NCBI GenBank assembly: GCA_032209605.1 | Contig: JASFXZ010000012.1 | Coordinates: 3,844,001-3,908,000 of the forward strand | DNA length: 64,000 nucleotides | Reading direction: 5' to 3' | Source: Mactromeris polynyma | Lineage: Eukaryota > Mollusca > Bivalvia > Venerida > Mactridae | Shown: positions 1 to 10,672 of the stretch, in pieces | Numbering within the stretch: position 1 is the first letter of the stretch | Layout: the number at the start of each line of letters is the position of its first letter | The notes under the pieces: generated by a model | The model's database searches: none | The model's input: the letters and a program-made list of their open reading frames with translations, nothing else | Told to the model about the DNA's origin: nothing | Program-made: the position numbers and the translations under genes

Positions 1-109
1 TTCGAGGGAGGACTTTCTTCTAGACCATGTGATCCGGCGCCATGTCAACCAAAAGGCTGCACCTGAATCTTCTTCTCAGAAAGCTGCATGTAGACTTTCA
101 CAAACTACA
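1..109 (+). CDS. Upstream exon of the KDZ gene (partial, tentative)
   Basis: The reading frame through 29-109 is open and ends in a Ser-rich segment (ESSSQKAACRLSQTT) directly at a GTATGT donor at 110, leaving phase 0. The next exon at 610 starts in phase 0, so the joins are compatible. The 5' end is outside or unclear, and no domain is seen. Its place in this gene is inferred only from phase and position; promoter and true start are not visible. Confidence 0.4.
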
Positions 110-609
110 GTATGTTTCAACAATTTATTTCTCCAGACAATTGTGCAATTCAGAAAATATTTATTATTTAATGTGTGCTTTAGTCAGGAACAGGCATATT
201 TGTGTTATATAGTTTATACTACATTACTTTAGGTTTTGTGTCAACAATTTCTTACAGCTTATACTTATCATGAGCCACACCTCAATCCTGATGGTGTTCA
301 GTGACATGAGGATATGACTGGGAACCTTTTGATGCTGAGCATATATCAATCTTTTGCTCATCATATTTAAAATCGTTTGTGACAGGATGCTTACACCCTT
401 GTTTATTGCAGTTAAAAAGTGTAAACCCAAAACAAACAAAAACATCAGTAAAGTGTCCAGGTTCTAATTCAAGCAGTTTACAGTATGGGGTATCACTGTT
501 TTATGTAAAATGTTTTAGTTTAGTGACTAAGATTATATCCAGGTTAAGATTGAGGTTATAGTTTGGATTCTTGGTGTTCACTGATAATGATGCTTCTTGT
601 TTCCTACAG

Positions 610-682
610 ACAGACACTACTACAGATGAGGTATACACTAGCAGCAGCAAGGAGAACATTACCTGTCCTTCCACTGATCTAT
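610..682 (+). CDS. KDZ gene exon (Thr/Ser-rich linker)
   Basis: The exon follows the acceptor TTCCTACAG (ends 609) and stops at a GTATGT donor at 683. It encodes a Thr/Ser-rich segment beginning TDTTTDEVYTSSS and leaves one base over. The exon at 1267 supplies the other two bases (TGT, Cys). This phase match over a 584-bp intron supports it as coding. No domain is recognised. Confidence 0.5.
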
Positions 683-765
683 GTATGTATCATCATTTCA
701 AGTAATAACATTCACTGGTCTTCATATCATTTTGTCTTTAACACAGGGTAATACAAGATACAGTG

Positions 766-1118
766 CAGGGCCTTTTTTCCAAAAATTGGGAAGGTGCCTT
801 AGCCTTTCATTTTTTTTAGCGCGATTTTTGGCAAAATTGGGAAAAGGTTGACTGACTTTCAAAATACATCAATTAACAAAAGGCAGTCAGCATTCTATAT
901 TTGGTACTGATTTCCAACAATAACAACACTAAAAGTTCATGAATTGTATTTATTTCAAACATGTTTAGTTTATTGGCTTCATCAGGATATATTTAACACC
1001 AGTAGCCTGCTGAAAACTAAATTTCCCAAAAAAAAAAAAAATTTGGAAAAAAATGATGTTTTTGCAATTGGGAAGCCACCGAAATTCGACCCCTACTATA
1101 GAAGGTAAAAAGGCCCTG
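766..1118. mobile_element. hAT-like MITE in a KDZ intron
   Basis: A 353-bp non-coding element begins CAGGGCCTTTTTTCC and ends in the inverted form (GGTAAAAAGGCCCTG). The 5 bases CAGTG flank it directly on both sides (761-765 and 1119-1123), the expected target-site duplication. It sits inside the intron between the second and third visible exons of the KDZ gene. Termini starting CAGGG are typical of hAT elements; the 5-bp duplication suits the hAT5-like group. No transposase is encoded. Confidence 0.7.
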
Positions 1119-1266
1119 CAGTGTAGTAATTGGGATCAGTTAGCCCTTGTTAATATTTGTTCTGATTCATATATGTCTATCTGTTTAAAGACTGTTTTAA
1201 AAGAGAGACTGTTTTGTTTCAGTATGTTTAATAGCACAATTAAACATGATAATGCTTGATTTTAAG

Positions 1267-1340
1267 GTACTGCAGAAGAAGTGAACTTGTCAGGAATAAG
1301 ACTTCTCTTATCTAATGATGTGGAGACCAATCCAGGCCCG
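1267..1340 (+). CDS. KDZ gene exon encoding a 2A-like ribosome-skipping motif
   Basis: After a TTTAAG acceptor (ends 1266) this 74-bp exon completes a split Cys codon and then reads TAEEVNLSGIRLLLSN followed by DVETNPGP. The last codon (CCG, 1338-1340) abuts a GTAAGT donor. The ending matches the 2A consensus D(V/I)ExNPGP, preceded by the hydrophobic helix-like LLLS that 2A peptides usually have. Known: 2A motifs make the ribosome skip the Gly-Pro bond, so one ORF yields two proteins. Here skipping would release an N-terminal piece of roughly 85 residues or more from the zinc-finger/transposase part. One oddity is Asn rather than the more usual Gly just before the Asp. Activity is inferred, not shown. 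Confidence 0.7.
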
Positions 1341-1761
1341 GTAAGTTACATTATTAAACATGATTCAATTTGCTGTAGCAAAAGTAAACATTTGCTTGGC
1401 ATTGATGGAGATTTTTTTTAAATAAGTTGGCACTTTAGACATTAATAATTTTGATTAAACATTAAGTTGTCTTGTTAATGTTAAATAGTTCTATTATTAT
1501 TAAACATGGTTTGTTTACTTAACATTTTTATTAATCAGTACTATAGGAAATTTTGTAATTAGTTAGTAACTTTTTCTTTATATTATCAAAGGTATTTGCT
1601 TTCACTTGTTTACTTTAAAGACTCGCTTAGATAAAGCATCTCTGATACATACGAGTGTGCTTAACAGCGAAAGCTCTTGTTTATACGTATATATTTACTC
1701 AAAACTTATCTGGTATAAGGAAAAAAAATCATTTTTCAAATCTAGTATTTTTATTCTGTAG

Positions 1762-1941
1762 ATCTTTAACTGCAAATGGGAGAATTGTCTGGAGACCTTC
1801 TCTACAGCTGGAGAATGTGACGCACATGTTGTTGCACATGCTGCTAGCGATAAATGCTGCAGATGGGAAGATTGTCAGAGATTCAAAATTGAGACCCCAA
1901 TTCATCAACTTGAGATCCACACCATCCGACATGTTTATGAC
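1762..1941 (+). CDS. KDZ gene exon with C2H2 zinc finger
   Basis: A 180-bp, phase 0-0 exon lies between a polypyrimidine-CTGTAG acceptor (ends 1761) and a GTATGT donor (1942). It encodes 60 residues with a C2H2-type finger, FNCKWENCLETFSTAGECDA then HVVAHAA, followed by a second Cys pair (CCRWEDCQRF) and IHTIRHVYD, which could form another finger. This is probably the DNA-binding end of the transposase, placed directly after the predicted 2A skip site. Confidence 0.7.
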
Positions 1942-2309
1942 GTATGTGTTATTAAATGTTCATTGGTTTATATCACTATAATTTAAAAACCAAACAATCA
2001 TCATATTTCTAAATTAATTTTTGACTTATAGCCTTCTTCTATATCATAAGTTTGTGTTTCTAAGATTGTGAAAAGAAATGAAAAAGCAGAAATTACTTAT
2101 AAGTCATGAATCTTATTTAACAAAAATCAACCGAAAATCTGTTTTACGGTGCACCAACACAGTATAGGTGCCTAAAAAGAAAAATTAGCTCAGCTCCACA
2201 TGATATTTACATCAAGAAAAAAATATAACACATGGAATATCAGCAAAATATCAAGCTTCATTGGCAAACATTAACTGTCAATGTTATATAACAACTTAAC
2301 ATGTTTCAG

Positions 2310-2408
2310 AATGAGGCATTATTCCCATCATTTGAAGAATGGATTGCAGCACAGCCAGGTGGGAAGTTTGACCAGACACAAAATTTACATTGTTGCCCAA
2401 AACATTTG
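2310..2408 (+). CDS. KDZ gene exon linking finger and catalytic region
   Basis: A 99-bp, phase 0-0 exon lies between acceptor TTTCAG (ends 2309) and donor GTAAGT (2409). It encodes 33 residues, NEALFPSFEEWIAAQPGG then HCCPKHL, which could complete a zinc site. Both splice borders are strong, and phase agrees with the exons on either side. Confidence 0.65.
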
Positions 2409-2635
2409 GTAAGTGTTGTGAAATTGCCTCAAATGCTTATATTCGTTTTGGCCTAGTGAACGCTTTAATTTCCATCCACTGAAGCCCTTGTGTCTGTTTT
2501 CCTTGTTTGATCATCCAAAGTAAGGATGAACATACATTTTCTGCTCAATGATTTGCTGTTAAACAAGTAAGTTACTATAAACAGAGACATTGATACCTAT
2601 GTTAAAACTCATCGTATTTTAACTTTTCATTGTAG

Positions 2636-5600
2636 AGATCAAAGCTGCAGATGTTATTGTTTGATGAAGATTTTGAGATTTCAAAGCAATATTACAGTAC
2701 AATCAATCACGGGGAGTATCTATCATTTCAATTTTATCATTATCCTACTAAGTTTTTACAGGATGAGAATAATTTTTTGTCAAAACGTAGGTTACTAGGA
2801 GAAGATTGGTCAAGTTATATAGGTCAGGCTTCCTCAAGTGAACCGACTGCTTCTACTTCAGACTCACAGTCCGATTCGAACCACCAAGCCCAAAGACAAT
2901 TTTATTCCGTGCCCTCCAAGACCAAGTACGAATTTGTGCAAACCACTAGGCCGGAATTATCTAGTAGGTACTATTCAGGATCACATCTAAAACCAAAGAA
3001 AGTTTCAAAAAGAAAACATGAAAATTTGGTGACTGTAGATTTAGATCAAAACAATATGCCATGGTTTCAACTTTTACTATCCAATCTATCCAATTGTAAC
3101 AGGGCTATTTGTTACCAGCATGAAATACTGGACAAAATTCATGAAAGTGGCATGATTGATCCTAATAATCCAACTTTCTTTAACATTGAACAGGAAGCTG
3201 CCAAATTATCATCAACTGAGAAATGCACTGCTGGGACCTTCATTTGCTTTGTTTTTAAATGCATTATTAATGAGGAAGAATTTATCTATATTAGGTATTT
3301 AGAGTCTGGTTGTTTCTCTGGTTATATGCACCAAAAGCATATGAAGATTCTTTCTGATAAATATCATTTTAGTGACAATAACTGTTTTGTTCATTGTGTG
3401 TACACTGTAGAAGATTTTGAAGATATGAAAAAGGTAGCTGACAACAAAAAGACGAAAAGAACAAGACCAGATAAAATACGTAAAAATGTTGTTAAAAATA
3501 CTTTGCCATTAAATGTTTATCATTTGCAGAATTTGATTTCATCACCTGTGGAAACATCAAATGTCAATTTGGAGTCTTATCTTGTGAACATTTGGCCATA
3601 TAAACCAGACACATCAGTTGAAAGTCCTGAGACCCCATACCTTGAAGTCAGTAACCCTTTATGTCTGGTTGATATCAAAAATAGTTTGATAGATTTCAGG
3701 ATTAATAACCTACAACGACAGACAGTGACCTCCAGCAATATTTTTCAGAAAGAGCTTCTTACTAATAACAGTTCTTTATTTCAGCAATCTATAGTCCTCA
3801 ATTGTTTATCTAGCAACATTAAAAGGGAGCAGAGTAAACATTTATTCAAACATCCAGGAAGATACAATGCTAATTTCTTGAAGAGTCCTTGTTATACCTC
3901 GTCTCTTAGAAATCATATTTTTATTTTATATTTAGCGAAAGACTTAACTCTTCTGCACTCATTCCTCATTAGATATTTTCCAGAACTAGGTGATCAGTTA
4001 GCAGCGATTCCAGAAACTTCAGTAACGGCTGAGGAGCCATGTGCCAAAAAGAAGAAAATTGTTGTTGTTAAAAGTGTTTCAGTAAACAAGTCGGTTCTGG
4101 AAAAAAGGCTAAAACCAGATGCAACCAACATTTCATCAACCACAGAGACAGACACGATACCATTATTTGATACTTTTTGTTTTCAACTTTTACAGCATGG
4201 GAAATTATCTATTCAGTCTATAGATGAATCTGGGGATGTTGTATGTGCCATGAATGATTACAGCGAGACTGATGGTTCATTTCGTGAAACAGATTTTGTT
4301 TATACTTATAACATGTCTCAGGATGGTGGAAAATTTTTTTTTTGTAGCTGCCGTACATTCTCTACTCTGTTACATATTGATGACTCCCGAAGTAATAATG
4401 AATTTGTTGTTTTAGGTTCTGCAGGAGAAAACTGTGTCACTTGTATGCACTGTAAATTTTTAAGCCAATATGTGCTTCCTTATGTACATTCTGAAATTTC
4501 AGATAGTGAATCTCCTGTCAACAATTTTATTCGCAAGGCTGTTGAAGACAAAGGGAAGGAGATAGTTGAACTTGTTAAAAAAAATAATACACGCAAATTT
4601 TCAGTATTTTTTCCAGAAGAAGGACAACCAAGTTTTGTAAATTTGACATTTAGTTCTAGTATAGGGAAATACATTGTGTCATGTACGAATGGTCAATGTC
4701 TGTCCAAAAAAGGGCACAAGAGAAATATTGAAACTTGGGAACAAACGTCTGTGTGCAAACATCTGTCTACTCTTCGAAATCATTTAGAACATTGGCAAGA
4801 TTTGAAAAGCAATGAAACTTTTATTACTAATGAAGATGAGAATAACAATTTGAATGAACTTGAAAATGAGGTTACCTCGGTAGACAGTATAATAGTTTCG
4901 TCCGAGTCGGCAACTAATTTTGATGAACAAACTGGTCATTGGCAATACAAATGTAAGAGTTCTCATAAACCAAAAACTAAAGGTAGTGAATCACTAAAAT
5001 CCAATTTGCTAAAAAGAGATCTTTGGAATGATAACAATTTAAAGAGAGATCAAGATGGTTGCTTAATTGGTCCTAGTTTATTTCCAGATATGCCAGACAA
5101 CACGTGTGACTGTGGTGCTGGTTGGTTAAAGAGGGATGATGATGATAATTACCATCCAAATGGAAGGACTGTACAGGAAAATTCCAGGGTTTTAAATGTT
5201 TATACTTTTGTTGCACCTGTAAAATGCCAGATTCATAGTCGGATTTGCTACAATGATCAAAATCCATGTAAAATTAGCTGGGATGAAGGGAGTTTAGAAT
5301 CTTTGCATGTTTTAAGTAGGGACACAGCAGCTGGGGATGAAATTGGGTGGGAGTTTGTTTCTATGGTAATGAATTCTGGCTGTACATTTTCTTCATACTG
5401 TAAACTTAAAAATGAGTGTTACCAAATTAGAGATTCTAGAGCTAAATTTATGGATGCAACTGTTTTTCTCAATTGGTGGTTTAGTTGGGCAGCTAATATG
5501 AAAATTGATTTCAGGGAGGCATGTGATGTGTGTGGGTATGAGCCTAAAAGGTTGTGCTGTGATGGTACAAAAGTAGGGGTAGGCTTCAGGCATGCTAACT

Positions 5601-6874
5601 TTGTAGAAATTGAGAAGGTTAGTTCTGATGCTCCTGAGCATCCTACATTACATCGTAGAATGGACAGATGTTTTTTAAAAAATGGTGTAGGAAACATTAC
5701 TGTTTCTCAGATGATTAAAAATAGAAAAATAATGGATTATTTGGCTAGAGAAAAATTACATGAGCTAAAAACAGAAGAAATATTAACTCCTGAAGACCGA
5801 AGTCATGCAGTAATATCATTAAAGTTATGTTTGCCTGAAGAATTTTTTCTTTCATTTGATAAATTTGAACCTCTTGATAGACCATCTGATATGCCTGAAG
5901 GTGAACAAGCTGCTTATGCTGTGCTTCTTAAAATGTTAGCAACAACTGCCTCAGTAACAAGCCTAGTACCCCCGAAATATTGTCCAGAATTACAACGCCT
6001 GCTTGAACCCACCATTGATGTCATTACATTAAACAATGTCATGAAAAATATGCGATATTATGCGCCTGAACTTAGAGATTTTATTTCTGAATCACTGTTA
6101 GCAAATCCTTCAGATGATGGCAAATTGGAAGAATATATCTCCTCATTTTTGAGGTATTTAATTGATGAGTCATTAAGTTTGCCTGTTCATGAGGCAGATC
6201 CAGCAACACCTCAGCCTGGCTCATATAATCCTGCTAAATACGGTAGAGCATATTATTTTAATAAATTGGGTTTAAAATTAAGGGAAGTAAGAAAATTCAC
6301 AATCGATTGTAACAAATCTTCTAAGAATAATGATGATCATGATGATGCTGCCCAAGACTTTGAGAAGTGCCAAAAGTTATTTTCCAAGGCTCACATTTCT
6401 GCTAGGGGTACAACAAGTTTATTTCTTTGGTTCTGTGCTGATCATGGTCATTGTTATGGATTTCATATGACATATGCTGAGGGTAGAAAAGATCCATCTG
6501 CCTCACTTTATTCTTATCTTGAAACTCCACCATCAGAAGTATTTTATGATTATGCCTGTGGTCTTCAAGAGTATAGTTTAAACAGGGAAAATGCATATTA
6601 CAAGAATGTTCGATTTTTTCATGACATCTTTCACAGTTACTCTCACAAATGCTCACATGCGTTTAGGTCATCCCGCTTACAAGGATTTGAATCTGTTAAC
6701 TCTGAAATATGTGAACAATTTAACAGTTATTTACAAAACATAAAAAAATCGGCCAGACAAATGACACAAGAACATTTCTGTTTTTATCTTCAGTTCTTTT
6801 TGCATCAGTGGAACATCAAGAAAAGAAATGTTTATCAAAAGAAGATTAAAGTTGCATTAGCAGGATTGCATTAG
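2636..6874 (+). CDS. KDZ-type (HMGXB3-like) transposase, main exon
   Basis: This is the last and largest exon (about 1,412 codons, stop at 6872-6874) of a transposon gene. It begins after a TGTAG acceptor at 2635, in the phase left by the preceding exon; the first ATG inside is 2651. Numbering from that Met: a SWIM-like zinc cluster lies near 675-705 (CTNGQC, later VCKHL). A cysteine-rich stretch of the kind associated with KDZ transposases follows from about 815 (TCDCGAGW) to 975 (ACDVCGYEPKRLCCDGT). A C-terminal DDE-like part has FYDYACGL (D1300), an FHDIFHSYSH block and VNSEICEQFNSYL (E1352/E1355); D971 in CCDGT is a candidate first acidic residue. Known: KDZ proteins are DDE transposases, and vertebrate HMGXB3 derives from this group. 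No stop interrupts 4.2 kb, so it may be functional or recently active. The exact KDZ branch (Kyakuja, Dileera or Zisupton) is not settled. Confidence 0.85.
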   Translation, partial: RSKLQMLLFDEDFEISKQYYSTINHGEYLSFQFYHYPTKFLQDENNFLSKRRLLGEDWSSYIGQASSSEPTASTSDSQSDSNHQAQRQFYSVPSKTKYEFVQTTRPELSSRYYSGSHLKPKKVSKRKHENLVTVDLDQNNMPWFQLLLSNLSNCNRAICYQHEILDKIHESGMIDPNNPTFFNIEQEAAKLSSTEKCTAGTFICFVFKCIINEEEFIYIRYLESGCFSGYMHQKHMKILSDKYHFSDNNCFVHCVYTVEDFEDMKKVADNKKTKRTRPDKIRKNVVKNTLPLNVYHLQNLISSPVETSNVNLESYLVNIWPYKPDTSVESPETPYLEVSNPLCLVDIKNSLIDFRINNLQRQTVTSSNIFQKELLTNNSSLFQQSIVLNCLSSNIKREQSKHLFKHPGRYNANFLKSPCYTSSLRNHIFILYLAKDLTLLHSFLIRYFPELGDQLAAIPETSVTAEEPCAKKKKIVVVKSVSVNKSVLEKRLKPDATNISSTTETDTIPLFDTFCFQLLQHGKLSIQSIDESGDVVCAMNDYSETDGSFRETDFVYTYNMSQDGGKFFFCSCRTFSTLLHIDDSRSNNEFVVLGSAGENCVTCMHCKFLSQYVLPYVHSEISDSESPVNNFIRKAVEDKGKEIVELVKKNNTRKFSVFFPEEGQPSFVNLTFSSSIGKYIVSCTNGQCLSKKGHKRNIETWEQTSVCKHLSTLRNHLEHWQDLKSNETFITNEDENNNLNELENEVTSVDSIIVSSESATNFDEQTGHWQYKCKSSHKPKTKGSESLKSNLLKRDLWNDNNLKRDQDGCLIGPSLFPDMPDNTCDCGAGWLKRDDDDNYHPNGRTVQENSRVLNVYTFVAPVKCQIHSRICYNDQNPCKISWDEGSLESLHVLSRDTAAGDEIGWEFVSMVMNSGCTFSSYCKLKNECYQIRDSRAKFMDATVFLNWWFSWAANMKIDFREACDVCGYEPKRLCCDGTKVGVGFRHANFVEIEKVSSDAPEHPTLHRRMDRCFLKNGVGNITVSQMIKNRKIMDYLAREKLHELKTEEILTPEDRSHAVISLKLCLPEEFFLSFDKFEPLDRPSDMPEGEQAAYAVLLKMLATTASVTSLVPPKYCPELQRLLEPTIDVITLNNVMKNMRYYAPELRDFISESLLANPSDDGKLEEYISSFLRYLIDESLSLPVHEADPATPQPGSYNPAKYGRAYYFNKLGLKLREVRKFTIDCNKSSKNNDDHDDAAQDFEKCQKLFSKAHISARGTTSLFLWFCADHGHCYGFHMTYAEGRKDPSASLYSYLETPPSEVFYDYACGLQEYSLNRENAYYKNVRFFHDIFHSYSHKCSHAFRSSRLQGFESVNSEICEQFNSYLQNIKKSARQMTQEHFCFYLQFFLHQWNIKKRNVYQKKIKVALAGLH

Positions 6875-6969
6875 TCCAAGCTTTGTTGATTTTAATCATA
6901 ATCATAATTTTGTATGTTTTTAGCTTTACTATTTTAGTAATAATTTTATGTGCAAGTTGCTATATCTCA

Positions 6970-7215
6970 ACTGCTCAGGGGTGATGTGTTAATCACTACC
7001 GACCTGTCCAAATATATTACCATATACTCGGGGGTGATGTGTAATTCACTACCGACCAGTCTTAATATATAACCATATACTCGGGGGTGATGTGTTAATC
7101 ACTACCGACCTGTCTTAATATATAACCATATACTTGGGGGTGATGTGTAATTCACTACCGACCTGTCTTAATATATAACCATATACTCAGCAATGATGTG
7201 TATATCACTAACATA
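6970..7215. repeat. 53-54 bp tandem repeat downstream of the KDZ gene
   Basis: About five copies of a unit containing GGGGTGATGTG, then TAATCACTACCGACC(T/A)GTC and an AT-rich tail (ATATATAACCATATACTCG). The last copy is degenerate. It starts about 100 bp after the transposase stop, so it may be a subterminal repeat of the KDZ element rather than unrelated DNA. I could not find a matching copy at the 5' side, which is cut by the window edge. Confidence 0.8.
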
Positions 7216-7225
7216 TTTATTACCA

Positions 7226-8040
7226 TATATGTCTGGGTAAAACAACTTTAGGTTACAAATATGACCAGCTATTTATTGAAACACCTTCACAGTGTTTGTC
7301 TATGTTCAATACTGTGTTTTCCGGGGTGGGGGGGGGGGGTTATGTTATGATGCCCAAATTGCAGATACATTGTTACTCTTTGTACGGCATACTATTAATC
7401 AAACCTGGTCACAATCTTTGTCTATACAAAACCTTGGTCTATTTGTTAGTTGAATTCAATTACTTAGTACTAGGTTGTCCAGTTTAAAAACTAGGTAATG
7501 AGGCTGAATTCTAGAAATGCAGAGAAATCAACAGGTCATATTGGTTTGTTATCTTAAAGAAGTCTGCTCTAACTGTTTGTCTTTTTGAAAGTCTTTATTG
7601 CATTCTCAGGAGCCCAAATATATGTAACAAGTAAAAATCATTGAAATACCCATACTAAGATTTGGTATTTGTATACTGCATTATTAAGAAATACCCATCC
7701 ACATGGAGTTTCCCTTTTAAAAAGCTGAACCAAGCTAATTCCGTCATCTTGGGTAAAAATTAGGTCACTAACCCAAATCAGAGACATTAATTACAGGTTA
7801 AACTTCAATCAAATCTCTGGTTTATTACTGAAAAAAATTAGGTAACTGCACCAACGTCGGGTCCCAAGTCCCGAGTGCAAAAGCAGGAGGGACTAATTAC
7901 TTCTGTACTAATTTTTAGAATTTTGCTTCAGTTTCTGGAGATAATTTAAAAAATATAGCCTACATGCTTTTTAGTGCAATTCAACATTAAAAAATTCAGT
8001 TTCATTTAATATTCACACAATTGGTAACACCATGGAAACT
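7226..8040. other. Non-coding stretch, nothing recognised
   Basis: AT-rich sequence with one homopolymer G run near 7322-7338 and no credible ORF, RNA gene or repeat. Confidence 0.5.
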
Positions 8041-8041
8041 T

Positions 8042-8135
8042 TGGATATCCAAATGGTCTAAGTAAGGACAACTGTTATTTCTTTATTGAATACAGTAAGT
8101 CTGGGTTCAAACCCCAGTTTGGATCATAGTTTTCA
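8042..8135 (+). repeat. tRNA-like SINE head (degenerate)
   Basis: The sequence has an A-box-like TGGTCTAAGTAAGG and, about 55 bases on, a B-box-like GGTTCAAACCC inside a perfect small stem (CTGGGGTTTGAACC-type arm). This spacing fits a decayed tRNA-derived SINE promoter. The cloverleaf is not good enough for a working tRNA gene. Confidence 0.4.
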
Positions 8136-8404
8136 GTTATCATTTAATTGTGTATATATCTTTAAATATCTAAACTGAATTAATAAACTTACTTATTTAT
8201 CTAATTTTAAAACAATAATTATATGTATAATGGACATGTTCTCTATTTCAGTGAAGTAATAATCAGGTTATTTCTTGACAAGGTCAATAATGTCGAGATT
8301 CTGCTACAAGAATCACATATTGCTTAATGTGTTTTAAGCAAAATATTTGTTTTACCATATGTTAGTGAAAATAAAATTGTTAAACTGCTTGATACTGTTA
8401 TTTT

Positions 8405-8870
8405 TTATTGAACATGTCCGCAGTACAGGACAACTTTGTCCCAAATGAACGGGATAGGTGCATGCTGAATCAAATGTCTGTATGATATGACCAACTGATA
8501 GATTGAATCAAATATTTCCGTAGTATAGGACCACGGACATTATATATAAACTCCATGATAAGACGAACTATGTTCGCAATGAACAGGTACATGTTGGATC
8601 AAATATGTCCGAAGTATAGGACAAACTATATCTCGGATCAAATATTACCATAGTGTAGGACCCGGGATCAAATATGTGTGTAGCATAGGACAAACTATAT
8701 CTCAGATCTTTCCATACTATAGCACCACGGACAAACTTTCGAAATGAACCGGTACAAGTTTGATCAATATGTCCATTGTATAGGACAATCTATGTTCACA
8801 ATGAGCAGGTACACGTTGGATCAAATATTTCTGAAGGACAATTAAACTACTACATGAAGATTATTGAAGT
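8405..8870. repeat. Degenerate tandem repeat
   Basis: Seven or so diverged copies of a segment like GGATCAAATATGTCCGTAG followed by TATAGGACAAACTATGT and ATGAACAGGTACA. Unit length varies (about 50-90 bp). No coding potential. Confidence 0.6.
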
Positions 8871-8950
8871 ATGTCAAACATGAACAGGTGTGCACACGTT
8901 AAATCAAATAGTCGGTGCACTTAGTTGGCAACAGTAAATAAATACATGTG

Positions 8951-9881
8951 TACGAGGGATGATCAATAAATAACGAGAAAATGCTTATATCTTTTATTTG
9001 ATCTTACTCAAATTTAAGCAAAATGTGGTAAAATATATTAGCAACCAATCGCTAATTTTTCAAGATTACAGTGACACAGTGCTCATATCTACGGTAACGC
9101 CCAGTATGCTAAGGCGGGGCATTTTGCAGGTTTTCGCCTATTTTCATGCAAAATAAAACGCTTACAACTTTTATATTAGGAATTGTAATTTAATGACAAT
9201 TAGTAGTTATGGTCACCTAAGACTCGCCTTACTGATAATGATCTCATACACGTGTTGTTGTTTCATATATTACGTCATACTTGTGTAGACCAAACGTTCG
9301 AGAAAACGAAAAGTTATGAAGTAAAAAGAAAAAAAAATATTTGTGCGTGAGAATAAGTATACTTTGGTGATCATACTATGACAAAAGATATGCTTTATAT
9401 AAAGCAGGAGAGTTTTAACAATGTTTGAGAAAACAGTAGTGATCTACCGCGAAATGGCGAAATGCGACGTCGACATCAGATCACCGTACACAGAGTTGTA
9501 TGGGCTGACCGAAATTCCATAGGGTGACTATTTGATTCACTTTACAGTATACAGAAATATATGAATGGTTAAGGAGAGTATAATGAAAACTTTTGAAGAA
9601 AGAACAACAATAGGACTTATTGAGTATTGTCGTCACAATGATAAACGTTATACTCAGATTTACGTAAAAAAAATATATAAATGACTTTGCCCCGCCTACG
9701 GCATTCATAGGTCGGCAAAAATGCTCTTAACAATTTATTTTTCAATATATTTGCTCATTGTTTCGTATGATTTCTGATAATACATGCTTTAATCACCATA
9801 TGAAATATTTCAAGAAAACAATGTATTGTAACAAAGTTATAAGCATTTTCTCGTTATATATTGATACTACTATTACTCGTA
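8951..9881. mobile_element. Non-autonomous mariner-like element
   Basis: Inverted ends start TACGAG. The left end continues through ATAACGAGAAAATGCTTAT, and the right end gives the same block in reverse complement, with a diverged stretch between. TA flanks both ends, the Tc1/mariner target. The 930-bp interior has only short ORFs with no recognisable transposase, so it is a deletion derivative or MITE. Confidence 0.65.
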
Positions 9882-10320
9882 CATTGCAGATACTAATGTA
9901 ATTCTGCTACTCGATAACACTTGTAACTGTATCAACATCTACCGATCTCTTATTTGCCAAGTTAGAAACGCATTATGACGTAATCTCTCCATCAGATGGT
10001 GAATGTGTACGTATATAATCAAAACTCGTGTGATTCACATCTATTAAAATTAAAATGTCGGGTCTACGTGCGATCATTCGTTCAGGTGATTAGTGCGACG
10101 CACATTTTTTATATTCACGGTAATTCTGTGACAAATATCTTCTGCCGTGACTATAATTAAACAAAAAGTTCACTAACTAGAATAGTATATGAACTTTTGT
10201 TCAGACAACATAATGCTATAACTTTATCGTATCTGCTGAACCAAAACAAATATGTGGTTTATTCTTTGATAGATAAGTCCTTCTGTATAACAGTCATGAT
10301 GCGGGAAATTATCTCGTTAA
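9882..10320. other. Non-coding stretch, nothing recognised
   Basis: No ORF, RNA gene or clear repeat seen. Confidence 0.5.
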
Positions 10321-10329
10321 GCCCTTCTA

Positions 10330-10672
10330 CATGGGGATAATGCGTTTATTTAGCCTCGCCACCGGGTGACCCATATGGGCGACAGCCCCCAGAAGTGGTT
10401 AGTCATTTTAGTTTTTGGGGGATAGTGCATGATACAGAAGATGCCCCAGTTCCAGACGCATCCCTGGTTCGTTTACGTGCCGATGTAAAGCATCATACAC
10501 GGGACCTCGATTTTTAAAGTCTCGTCCGAAAGACTGTTAGTGAAATTAGTTATGTTAGGTGGGAAACACTGAAAGCATTTCTAAATTTGTCCGGCTGGAT
10601 GAGGGATCGAACCCACAACCTTCCGATCAGTAGTCAGTGGCCCATACCACTAGACCACTTGTCCACCTACAA
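10330..10672 (-). repeat. tRNA-derived SINE
   Basis: On the minus strand the head has a strong A box (TGGTCTAGTGG, complement of 10647-10657) and B box (GGTTCGATCCC, complement of 10603-10613) in a tRNA-like fold. A SINE body follows, including the segment around 10498-10540 (GGGACCTCGATTTTTAAAGT, then CTCGTCCGAAAGAC). This body is of a type widespread in molluscs. The tail end near 10330 is approximate. An ORF crossing this repeat is fortuitous. Confidence 0.75.
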
